From: Halieaceae bacterium
GTDB taxonomy: Bacteria; Pseudomonadota; Gammaproteobacteria; Pseudomonadales; Halieaceae
Direction: 5' to 3'
DNA: 17,001 bases
NCBI GenBank assembly: GCA_018666055.1
Contig: JABJAS010000113.1
Span: 1-17,001, forward strand
Shown here: in pieces, positions 1 through 6,873 of the stretch
How positions within the stretch are numbered: the stretch's first letter is position 1
Layout: the number at the start of each line of letters is the position of its first letter
Position numbers and translations under genes: made by a program
The notes under the pieces: model-generated
Told to the model about the DNA's origin: nothing
Database searches by the model: none
The model's input: the letters and a program-made list of their open reading frames with translations, nothing else

Positions 1-543
1 AGTGGCCATGGCGAGGCGCGCAGCACCCGTTTTATAGATGCCCTGCTGACCTCTCTCTGACCGAGTCCCCTCGGGAAACATAATGACCCACTTACCCCGA
101 TCCATCAGTTGCTCGCCCATTGATGCGACTTTATTCCAGGCACCGCCGCGCGCAGAGCGGTCAATATGGATCATATTAAGACACGCCATCGCCCATCCAA
201 AAAAGGGAATAAACAGGAGCTCACGCTTGAAGACATAGGCAAGGGGATGGGGCATTCGACTCGCGAAGAAAAAAGTCTCCCAAGTTGACTGGTGCTTGGG
301 ACACAGAATGATGCGGCTGTTGTTATCTCCTCTTTCTGGAAGATGATGCTCACCCTCCACTTCGTACTCAACACGCCCTATTAGGCGCGCCGCGGCTACC
401 GCGCCACGCAACCATGGACGTGCCAAGTACCACCATCGCCTGTCTGGATCGATAAAAGGCGTCGTTAGAACAATCAACGACGCCATTGGGATAACGGTCA
501 CCGCCATCCATAAAAAGACAATCATTGAACGCAACGGCCGCAT
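1..543 (-). CDS. Lysophospholipid acyltransferase (PlsC-like), C-terminus beyond window
   Basis: This frame is open to the left edge, giving 181 residues without a stop, so the gene is partial at its 3' end. It is expected to move an acyl chain onto a lysophospholipid or related acceptor at the inner membrane (PlsC/LPLAT family). An N-terminal hydrophobic stretch (about residues 7-28) is followed by acyltransferase block I, KHQSTWE, with H84 and an acidic E89 in the H-x4-D/E arrangement. The glycerol-phosphate-binding block FPEGTRS lies at 156-162. The ATG at 543 is chosen because an in-frame TAG lies a little upstream and an AGGGG sits about 10 bases before it. It is divergent from the gene at 723. 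The family is secure; whether it is the main 1-acylglycerol-3-phosphate acyltransferase or a paralogue acting on another lipid cannot be told. Confidence 0.9.
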   Translation of the reverse strand, partial: MRPLRSMIVFLWMAVTVIPMASLIVLTTPFIDPDRRWWYLARPWLRGAVAAARLIGRVEYEVEGEHHLPERGDNNSRIILCPKHQSTWETFFFASRMPHPLAYVFKRELLFIPFFGWAMACLNMIHIDRSARGGAWNKVASMGEQLMDRGKWVIMFPEGTRSERGQQGIYKTGAARLAMAT

Positions 544-672
544 CACCCAACCCCTGATGACCACCTATTGGCGGTATTCATAGCCCTTTGCATCAGTTCG
601 AGAGACTCCACTACCTCCCACATAAGGGTGGCATTAAACCAGAAACGGCACTTGCTGGCGCCGTCTATTCGC

Positions 673-701
673 TTTCGCACACAACGCACCCACCCTATAA
701 T
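673..701 (+). promoter_or_regulatory. Sigma-70 promoter for the gene at 723
   Basis: A perfect -10 TATAAT occupies 696-701. A weak -35 (TTTCGC, 673-678) lies 17 bp upstream. Transcription would begin near 707-709, leaving a leader of only about 15 bases that still includes the GGAG at 711-714. This placement rules out the more upstream ATG at 588 as the start of the following gene. Confidence 0.6.
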
Positions 702-722
702 ACGCATTGTGGAGATACTCAA

Positions 723-1052
723 TTGAAGAAACCGCCCTCTAAACAAGACCTGCGACGGCGTCTGTCTCAGCAGACCGACAAGTTTCTGTCGTCAGGGGGA
801 AGTATTCAAGAACTCGCGCGAGGAGAGAGCGCGTATGAGCGCAACGAAATACCGCCACCGGCGCCGCTCTTTACCGATGCAAAAGTTACTAGAACGCCGC
901 TCACCGATGTCGTTGCTGCACTGGACGCTCGGAGAGCACCAAAGCGCCCTCAAAAAAAGGTGTCGCGTCAAAGCGCGCCACGTCAGCGCAAGCAAGTCGT
1001 TTATGACGATTTTGGCGAACCCTTGCGAGTTGTCTGGGTCGAGGACCCTTAG
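723..1052 (+). CDS. Small basic protein of unknown function with FLxxGGxIxxL motif
   Basis: This is a 109-residue soluble protein with a TTG start. The start is supported by GGAG (711-714) eight bases upstream and by the TATAAT box just before it. An ATG at 588 in the same frame would give 154 residues, but it lies upstream of the promoter and its added residues look non-coding. The N-terminus is basic (KQDLRRRL), followed by FLSSGGSIQEL at 21-31. A Pro-rich middle (45-48) and a very basic 71-91 region come next, and the protein ends in a conserved-looking VVYDDFGEPLRVVWVED. The FLxxGGxIxxL segment resembles, from memory, a motif in the RNA-polymerase-binding protein SutA and in other short gammaproteobacterial proteins, but the rest differs. 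No function is assigned. A nucleic-acid or polymerase contact is possible given the basic tract. Confidence 0.75.
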   Translation: MKKPPSKQDLRRRLSQQTDKFLSSGGSIQELARGESAYERNEIPPPAPLFTDAKVTRTPLTDVVAALDARRAPKRPQKKVSRQSAPRQRKQVVYDDFGEPLRVVWVEDP

Positions 1053-1143
1053 CGTCCTGTCGAGACAGCGAGTTTCGGACTGACAAATGAACTGAGGCTA
1101 GCGCACAGCCGTAAGGTTCTCTGAATCCGTCACGGTTAGCACA

Positions 1144-2568
1144 ATGATTTCCTTAAGAGAAGTAATTGAAGTGGAACGCTCGATCGAGGCCTGCTTTCGC
1201 TACGTGGCCGATTTTCGGACCACTGTCGAATGGGACGCGACCGCATACAGCGCCAGCAAAACCACGGAGGAACCCGTCGGCTTAGGGAGCGAGTTCTCGC
1301 TGCTCTGCCGAGCCGGTCCAACAAGCGTATCGATCCAGTACACCATTGTGGAATACACCCCCTGGCAATCGATTGTCCTGGAGGGAAAAAGCCGCTGGTT
1401 CACTGTGCGAGATGTCATCACCTTTGAAACGCGAGACGCCAGTACCACTAGGATCACTTATTGCGCCGATTTCACCTACCGGTTCGGCTTGCGCACGCTC
1501 GCACAAAAGACAGAAGCGGCCATGCGAGCTTTAGGTCGCAAAAGCCTGCTCGGGCTCACTCGCGCACTAGAGGACAACAATCCATCCCCCGCTGCGAGCC
1601 CTACCACCGCAAAACGGGACAAAAACCTCTTCACCGCGCTTAAGTGCTTTACCCGGGCAGGATACCGGACCGGTCGACGCACCTGGGCGCCAATGAGCAC
1701 TGACATGGCCGAAAAGCATGTGGTGCTTACCGGCGCCAGTGCGGGCTTAGGTTTTGAGACCGCTGTGGCCTTACTTGAAGCCGGCGCCACGCTCACCCTC
1801 GTCATCCGCGATCCGAATAAAGTCACATCGATGCAGGCGGCATTACAAGAGAGGACTGGCCGGCAAGCCGATCGAGTGGAGCTGGCTGATCTCAGTTTAC
1901 TGAGCCACGTCAACGCGCTCAGTGAGCGCTTGCTGAGCGCTAATCGACCCATTGATGTGTTAATCAACAACGCAGGCGCCTTGTTTAACGATTACTGCCA
2001 AACGTCGGAGGGCATCGAGACCAGCGCCGCACTGCTGCTGTTGTCGCCGTGGCGCCTGACCGAGGCGGTGCATCCTCTCCTGGCTCACCATGACACGCCC
2101 GCCCGTGTGATTAATGTGGTGTCAGGGGGCATGTATACGCAGAAACTGCAGTGTGAATCACTGGTGATGTCAGAAGATGACTACCGCGGATCGGTCGCCT
2201 ACGCGCGCGCGAAGCGTGCCCTGACTGTGCTCACTGAATTGTGGTCAGCGCAATGGCGAGACGACCGTATTGTGGTCAATGCCATGCATCCTGGCTGGGC
2301 CGATACGCCAGGCGTACAAGGTGCACTGCCGGGTTTCAGACGCCTAACGCATCGCGTGCTGCGCTCTTCCCAAGAGGGTGCTGACACGATCGTATGGCTT
2401 GCTCGCGCTCGCGAGGCGGATAAAACCAGCGGTCAATTATTTCTCGATCGTGAGCCACGGACAACGCACCTGCGCCAACGCACGCTCGAATCGGCTGAGG
2501 AGAGAGCTGCTTTGCAGCCCTGGTTGACTCAGATCTACTCGACCCTCGATCTCGCCGAGAGCACTTGA
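1144..2568 (+). CDS. SRPBCC (START-like) domain fused to DHRS12-like short-chain dehydrogenase
   Basis: This 474-residue protein has two parts. Residues 1 to about 142 read as an SRPBCC/polyketide-cyclase-type ligand-binding domain (VERSIEACFRYVADF near the start and a VTFETRD-like beta strand). After a Pro/Ala linker, residues about 163-470 are a short-chain dehydrogenase. They carry nucleotide-binding TGASAGLG (196-203), NNAG (275-278), S327 in VVSGGM, and Y353-x3-K357 (YARAK). MHPGWADTPG follows at 381-390. The pre-Rossmann segment LKCFTRAGY and the SGGM/QKL, HPGWADTPGV and TTHL features match the DHRS12 branch. The tetrad Asn usually found in the xNxLG helix is replaced by Leu (about L298), which may weaken or change catalysis. 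It should be cytosolic and NAD(P)H-dependent, with a hydrophobic substrate. The ATG at 1144 has no strong ribosome site. It heads the run continued by the epoxide hydrolase 55 bp downstream. Confidence 0.88.
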   Translation: MISLREVIEVERSIEACFRYVADFRTTVEWDATAYSASKTTEEPVGLGSEFSLLCRAGPTSVSIQYTIVEYTPWQSIVLEGKSRWFTVRDVITFETRDASTTRITYCADFTYRFGLRTLAQKTEAAMRALGRKSLLGLTRALEDNNPSPAASPTTAKRDKNLFTALKCFTRAGYRTGRRTWAPMSTDMAEKHVVLTGASAGLGFETAVALLEAGATLTLVIRDPNKVTSMQAALQERTGRQADRVELADLSLLSHVNALSERLLSANRPIDVLINNAGALFNDYCQTSEGIETSAALLLLSPWRLTEAVHPLLAHHDTPARVINVVSGGMYTQKLQCESLVMSEDDYRGSVAYARAKRALTVLTELWSAQWRDDRIVVNAMHPGWADTPGVQGALPGFRRLTHRVLRSSQEGADTIVWLARAREADKTSGQLFLDREPRTTHLRQRTLESAEERAALQPWLTQIYSTLDLAEST

Positions 2569-2623
2569 GGGAAAGCGCCGGTGGCGTTACTTTGACCGCT
2601 CGATCATTTACCGGCATGCCGTC

Positions 2624-3793
2624 ATGAATCACGCACTCGACCCCTATACGCCCCACTTTGCAGATGACGCTATCGATGACGCGCGGCAGCGCTTAGCGCA
2701 AACACGCTTTCCCGAAGCCGAAACCGTTGAGGACTGGCAGCAAGGCGTGCCGCTGAGTTATTGCCAAGAACTGGTTCGCTATTGGCGAGACGACTACGAT
2801 TGGCACAGAGTGCCGAATCAACTCTCTCAGTACGAAAATTGGATGACTGAGCTGGACGGGACCCTCATTCACGTTGTCCACGTCCGTAGCCCCCATAGTG
2901 ATGCCAAGCCCCTCCTGATGACGCATGGCTGGCCGGGTTCGGTGCTTGAGTTTCTGAACATTATTGGCCCGCTGACTGATCCGACAAAATGGGGTGGCCA
3001 GCCCGAGGACGCCTTTCATCTGATTATCCCAAGTCTTCCTGGATTTGGTTTTTCGGGAAAGCCCACTGGGCCTGGGGTTGGTATCGATCGCATTGCCATC
3101 ATGTGGGACGCTCTCATGCTGCGTCTGGGCTACAGGCAGTACGTGGCGCAAGGTGGCGACTGGGGATCCTTAGTCACGCACGCCTTGCTACTCAATGACG
3201 CCCTCCACTGCCAAGCGGGACATGTGAACTTACCCCTGGTACTGCCTGACGAAGAGACGCTGTCCTCAGACGACGCAGGGGAGCAAGCCACGATGGCAGC
3301 CGCGCTTCACTACCAAGCACATGAAGCGGGATACTCCAATCAGCAGAGTACGAGGCCGCAAACATTAGCCTATGCGTTAGCAGATTCTCCCGCCGGTCAA
3401 ATGGCATGGATTATTGAAAAATATGCACAGTGGACCGACTCGATTCGGCATAACGCCAGACATCCTGAGAACGTGATTGCTCGCGATGTGCTGCTGGATA
3501 TCGTGACCCATTACTGGATGACCAATTCGAGTGGCAGTAGCGCGCGATTGTATTGGGAGAGCTTTAAGACGCCAGACTACCGCCCTATTCAAGCTCCGAT
3601 GGGCATCTCGCTATTCCCTAAGGAACTCTTCATCTGCACAGAGCGGCTCGCAAAAACCCGATACCAAAATCTGGTGACGTTCAGTCATCAGCACACACAA
3701 GGGGGGCATTTTGCAGCACTCGAGCAGCCGCAAGCCCTCATTAGCGACGTGCGCGAGTGGCACGCCGCGCTACGCGCAACCGGATATCGCTGA
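2624..3793 (+). CDS. Epoxide hydrolase (microsomal/juvenile-hormone type, alpha/beta fold)
   Basis: A 389-residue enzyme that opens epoxides to diols through an alkyl-enzyme ester. The N-terminal 1-100 is the EHN cap/lid extension typical of this branch. The oxyanion-hole motif HGWPGS lies at 101-106, and SLPGFGFSGKP at 137-147. The nucleophile motif is GGDWGS with D179. Lid tyrosines include Y310 in ARLYWES. The acid is probably E334 in FPKE, and the general base H362 in GGHFAALE. All expected catalytic elements are present and the length is normal for the family. There is no signal peptide. The start at 2624 has only a weak ribosome site. The stop lies three bases before the next ATG, so translation of the thioesterase is probably coupled. 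The natural epoxide (lipid, terpene or xenobiotic) is not readable from sequence. Confidence 0.93.
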   Translation: MNHALDPYTPHFADDAIDDARQRLAQTRFPEAETVEDWQQGVPLSYCQELVRYWRDDYDWHRVPNQLSQYENWMTELDGTLIHVVHVRSPHSDAKPLLMTHGWPGSVLEFLNIIGPLTDPTKWGGQPEDAFHLIIPSLPGFGFSGKPTGPGVGIDRIAIMWDALMLRLGYRQYVAQGGDWGSLVTHALLLNDALHCQAGHVNLPLVLPDEETLSSDDAGEQATMAAALHYQAHEAGYSNQQSTRPQTLAYALADSPAGQMAWIIEKYAQWTDSIRHNARHPENVIARDVLLDIVTHYWMTNSSGSSARLYWESFKTPDYRPIQAPMGISLFPKELFICTERLAKTRYQNLVTFSHQHTQGGHFAALEQPQALISDVREWHAALRATGYR

Positions 3794-3796
3794 GAC

Positions 3797-4447
3797 ATGA
3801 CAACCGCTGAACCCGATAACAACGATTCAACAGGCGATCCATATTGGCGCGCGAGACATCAACTGGCGTCGGCCGCGCGCCAGTTAAACGAAACATTAAT
3901 CAGTAGGGATATTCCAGCAGAGCAGGCACTCGAGTTGAGCAATGAACTCTCCCGTCTCGCAGCGTCTCTGCACGACTTGCCCCAAGTCAGAGGCCTGATG
4001 GATATGGTAGGTCGGCGACCGCAGGACGGCATCGATACGATCATGGGGGAGTTTGTCGCCATGGCTGGCCGCAGTCACCCATGCTCACCTGATCTAACCT
4101 GGCACGCAGAGCCTCACCAGCTGCAGGGAACCGTGACTTTTAGTCAGGCCTTTGAAGGGCCTCCCGGACACGTCCACGGCGGTTGGGTGGCTGGCATTCT
4201 AGACCACTTGATGGGGATGACTCACGTTCATATGGGACAACCCGGGATGACGAGCGGGTTGACGGTTCGGTATCTCAAACCCACTCCGCTAAGACAAACC
4301 ATTGCGATTAGCGCCGTCGCCGAGGAACTCGATCAACGACGCACCGAGGTCAAGGCTGAAATGCGCTGCGGCGAAACCATCACCGCCATTGCGAGTGCCA
4401 TTTTTGTGCGGGTCGACCGGGCTGCGTTTGGCATCGAGTCCCCATGA
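3797..4447 (+). CDS. PaaI/THEM4-like hotdog-fold acyl-CoA thioesterase
   Basis: A 216-residue protein, longer than a bare hotdog domain because of a helical N-terminal extension of about 90 residues (ARQLNETLISRDI through the LSRLAASL stretch). The hotdog core follows. PPGHVHGGW at 122-130 holds the H-G-G motif (127-129) at the start of the central helix, which continues to D136, a likely catalytic acid. SGLTVRYLKPTPL (153-165) is the typical following strand. It should hydrolyse a CoA thioester in the cytosol. The ATG is three bases after the epoxide-hydrolase stop, so it is the third gene of one transcript. It ends 21 bp from the convergent amidohydrolase with no visible terminator between. 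The fold is firm; thioesterase activity is likely and the substrate unknown. Confidence 0.85.
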   Translation: MTTAEPDNNDSTGDPYWRARHQLASAARQLNETLISRDIPAEQALELSNELSRLAASLHDLPQVRGLMDMVGRRPQDGIDTIMGEFVAMAGRSHPCSPDLTWHAEPHQLQGTVTFSQAFEGPPGHVHGGWVAGILDHLMGMTHVHMGQPGMTSGLTVRYLKPTPLRQTIAISAVAEELDQRRTEVKAEMRCGETITAIASAIFVRVDRAAFGIESP

Positions 4448-4468
4448 ACGCTGAAGCCCGCATGACCC

Positions 4469-6181
4469 CTAGAGGCGCTTGTAAACGGTCGCACCCGCAA
4501 TGATTGTCCGATCCACTTTGAGTGACCGGATGTCCGGTGCGGTGAGTGGGTTATCAGACAGCACGACCAAATCGGCATACTTCCCCGGTTCGATTGAGCC
4601 AATGACATCATCCATGAACACCTGCCACGCGGCATCGATCGTCACCGCACGAAGGGCCGAAAGCCGATCGATACGTTGATCTGGGCCAATGATCGCGCCG
4701 CCTGTGCTCTTTCGTTCCACTTGGCTCCAAACAGCCTGTAGCGGCAACATGGGGGTGACGGGCGTATCAAGATGAGAGCTAAAACGAACGCCCGCCTCTA
4801 ATGCCCATCGCGCAGGACTCATATTAGCCGCCCGCTCTGGCCCCATGAATATCGCGGCATGACGATCACCCCAGTAATAGGTGTGAGCGGAGAAAAAACT
4901 GGGTGTTACACCGAGCTCAGCCATTCTCGCTATCTGGTCTTCGCGGGTCATTTGCGCATGAATCATCAAGGGCCTCGCTTCTGCCCATGGGTGCTGTTGC
5001 ATTGCGTACTCGATCGCATCCAGTCCATCCTCTATCGATGCATCGCCATTACAGTGAATTGCCACTTGAATACGCTGCTCATAGAGTCCAGCCACTTGCT
5101 GGAACAGCATGTCACGAGGCACCGATGCGTAACCCCGGTAGTCCGCATCGCCTTTAAACGGCACGTGATAAGGCGCCGATAAATAGCCGGTGTAACCCTG
5201 AATACTGCCGTCAGCAATAATTTTGACCCTCGGCGCCGAAACCTTCGCCTTGGCAAAACTGTCGAGGGTCACGCTCCCGTCCAGCAGCTGCTCGCCCACT
5301 TCCTCAAACAAGGGAAACAAGGCGACTCGCTGAGGGAACTGATTCAACTGACTCAAGAGTCCCAGCAATGTCGCCACTGTGGTGGGCATACCTCCCGCCG
5401 ACGCCGTCGTGACCCCCACGACAAGGTACTCCTCCGCCGCCTGAGTCGTCATGCGGACAGCATCCATCGCACTCAAATCGAGGGTGTATTCCCAAACTGC
5501 TCGCGCAGCGGTCTCTTCCAGAACCCCATTGGGGCGTCGGCCACCCTCTGAGCTCAGATCTCTTACGATGACGCCACCCTCTGGATCCGGTGTTGCCGCA
5601 TCGATTCCCAATATGGCGAGGCCGGCGCTGTTAACGACGACCAAGTGCCCGGAAACATGAACAATCGCTACTGGGCGATCGGATGCCACCTTATCGAGAT
5701 CATCGCGATTGGGATGCCGCTGCTCAGCGAGCAGCGTGTCGTCATAACCGTGACCTACGATCCAGCCATCAGCGCGGATTTTCGCGAGGCGGGATAAACG
5801 CTCCAATAGCTCCGACAGATTTGTCACCTCACCAATAGGCGGGCTGTTCAGGTCTGCGGAAAACACCGTCTGACCTGACCCAGGAAAATGGCCATGGGCA
5901 TCGATAAATCCGGGCAAAACACTGCGCCCTCTCAGGTCGACGACCATCGTATTGTCTCCGGCTAACGCCAACATCTCCTCAGATGAACCCACTGACTCAA
6001 TCAGCCCCTCGCGCAGACTCACGGCCTCGTGCACCGTGCCCACGGCATCCATCGTCAGCACATTACCGTTGACATAAATCTCGTGCTCGGGCGCAGACGG
6101 TGGACGAGTGGCGATCGCCACCAGCACCAAAATACCGCCTACAAAAGCCATTAATATCAGTATGGTTACACGCCAATTCAT
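4469..6181 (-). CDS. Membrane-anchored YtcJ-like metal-dependent amidohydrolase
   Basis: A 570-residue protein of the YtcJ/NfdA branch of amidohydrolases, which cleave amide or related C-N bonds with one or two metals. Residues 5-25 form a single hydrophobic anchor, so the catalytic domain probably sits in the periplasm. The N-terminal small beta domain (about 34-90) is followed by FIDAHGH, with metal ligands H96 and H98. The likely carbamylated K320 lies in VKIIADGS. H376 (AIHCNGD) and H408 (MIHAQM) are further ligands. D472 in SHLDTPV is the catalytic aspartate, and EPGKYADLVVL marks the C-terminal return to the small domain. The ATG at 6181 is preferred to the GTG two codons upstream because GAGAG sits at normal spacing before it. 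It lies 58 bp after slyX on the same strand and may be co-transcribed with it. Substrate unknown. Confidence 0.9.
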   Translation of the reverse strand: MNWRVTILILMAFVGGILVLVAIATRPPSAPEHEIYVNGNVLTMDAVGTVHEAVSLREGLIESVGSSEEMLALAGDNTMVVDLRGRSVLPGFIDAHGHFPGSGQTVFSADLNSPPIGEVTNLSELLERLSRLAKIRADGWIVGHGYDDTLLAEQRHPNRDDLDKVASDRPVAIVHVSGHLVVVNSAGLAILGIDAATPDPEGGVIVRDLSSEGGRRPNGVLEETAARAVWEYTLDLSAMDAVRMTTQAAEEYLVVGVTTASAGGMPTTVATLLGLLSQLNQFPQRVALFPLFEEVGEQLLDGSVTLDSFAKAKVSAPRVKIIADGSIQGYTGYLSAPYHVPFKGDADYRGYASVPRDMLFQQVAGLYEQRIQVAIHCNGDASIEDGLDAIEYAMQQHPWAEARPLMIHAQMTREDQIARMAELGVTPSFFSAHTYYWGDRHAAIFMGPERAANMSPARWALEAGVRFSSHLDTPVTPMLPLQAVWSQVERKSTGGAIIGPDQRIDRLSALRAVTIDAAWQVFMDDVIGSIEPGKYADLVVLSDNPLTAPDIRSLKVDRTIIAGATVYKRL

Positions 6182-6239
6182 AAGCACTCTCTAGTTTTAA
6201 AATTGCGGGGCTGCTTCGCTCATCGACGCAGCAAGGTCG

Positions 6240-6446
6240 TTAATAATGAGGTGGTGGTGGCTCAGGTGATCCGTCTCCCACCGCATCTAGGCGAGCACCC
6301 TGCTCTCCTAATCGCTCGCGCAAGAGCTCCACGGTCCGTTCAAGCTTCAAGATTTCTCTTTGCTGTTGTGACAGCGCCTGATCTAGCGTCTGAACCGCAT
6401 CCTCCAAAAAGGCGAGTTGCGCTTCTAATTGGGCGGTATCACTCAT
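6240..6446 (-). CDS. slyX: SlyX family protein
   Basis: A 68-residue protein that is almost entirely one heptad-patterned helix (about residues 5-52), a likely coiled coil. It ends in the PPPPHY tail that is the hallmark of SlyX. Function is not established in the family. The start at 6446 (MSDTAQ) is chosen over an in-frame ATG five codons upstream because GGAAG lies five bases before it and the MS[DE]-type beginning is usual. It is divergent from yciH, with about 67 bp between the two starts. The amidohydrolase follows downstream. Confidence 0.9.
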   Translation of the reverse strand: MSDTAQLEAQLAFLEDAVQTLDQALSQQQREILKLERTVELLRERLGEQGARLDAVGDGSPEPPPPHY

Positions 6447-6474
6447 ATGCACTTCCATCACTGCGATGTCTCAA

Positions 6475-6483
6475 TGCTACTAT
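6475..6483 (+). promoter_or_regulatory. Possible extended -10 promoter for yciH
   Basis: TG-C-TACTAT forms an extended -10 element (TGn plus a hexamer matching the consensus at four of six positions). It lies about 20 bases before the yciH ribosome site at 6503-6506. No clear -35 is seen, as can be the case for extended -10 promoters. Support is modest. Confidence 0.35.
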
Positions 6484-6513
6484 AACTCTGCCACTGACTG
6501 ACGGAGCAACCTC

Positions 6514-6873
6514 TTGGCTTCTTCTAGCAACACCAGAGCGGTGTACCGCACCGACGGGGGCAAACTATGCCCACAGTGCCAACGTCCCGTCACCGGTTGC
6601 GTGTGCAGGGAGCACCGCCCCGCATCAGTGGGCGATGGCATTGTGCGTATACGCCTCGAAAAAAAAGGGCGCGGCGGTAAATGGGTCACCGTGATAGAGG
6701 GCATTCCAGAGCACCCCGATCGCCTAAAAGCATTGTCTAAACAACTCAAACAACAGTGCGGCGTTGGCGGCGGAGTCAAAGACCTCAACCTCGAGATACA
6801 GGGGGATCAGCGGCTTCCCTGCCAGCAAAAGCTGCAAGCGTTAGGCTATGTCGTTAAGTTATCCGGCGGTTGA
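6514..6873 (+). CDS. yciH: YciH/SUI1-like translation factor homologue
   Basis: A 119-residue bacterial relative of eukaryotic eIF1 (SUI1). YciH proteins are thought to act at the small ribosomal subunit, but their physiological role is not settled. A short N-terminal zinc-ribbon-like knot, CPQCQRPVTGCVC (C19, C22, C29, C31), precedes the SUI1 domain (about 41-119). That domain has GDGIVRIRLEKKGR, CGVGGGVKD (82-90) and IQGDQ (95-99), and ends in KLSGG. The E. coli protein lacks the Cys cluster; versions with it are common in other gammaproteobacteria (recollection). The start is TTG, backed by GGAG (6503-6506) seven bases upstream, and a stop closes the frame further upstream. Its last 15 bases overlap the convergent oxidoreductase gene. 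Confidence 0.92.
   Translation: MASSSNTRAVYRTDGGKLCPQCQRPVTGCVCREHRPASVGDGIVRIRLEKKGRGGKWVTVIEGIPEHPDRLKALSKQLKQQCGVGGGVKDLNLEIQGDQRLPCQQKLQALGYVVKLSGG

Noticed and set aside
588..722. Upstream in-frame extension of the 109-residue protein from an ATG at 588
   Set aside because: The extension covers the TATAAT promoter and has no ribosome site, and its residues look non-coding. The TTG at 723 with GGAG fits better.
1476..1970. 164-codon minus-strand open frame inside the SRPBCC-SDR gene
   Set aside because: It is antisense to a protein with clear SDR motifs, has Ser/Arg-rich composition and shows no recognisable domain.
2693..3151. 152-codon minus-strand open frame inside the epoxide hydrolase gene
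   Set aside because: It is a shadow of a gene whose catalytic residues are all present on the plus strand.
6203..6694. 163-codon plus-strand open frame across slyX and yciH
   Set aside because: It overlaps two well-supported genes in other frames and has low-complexity composition with no motif.
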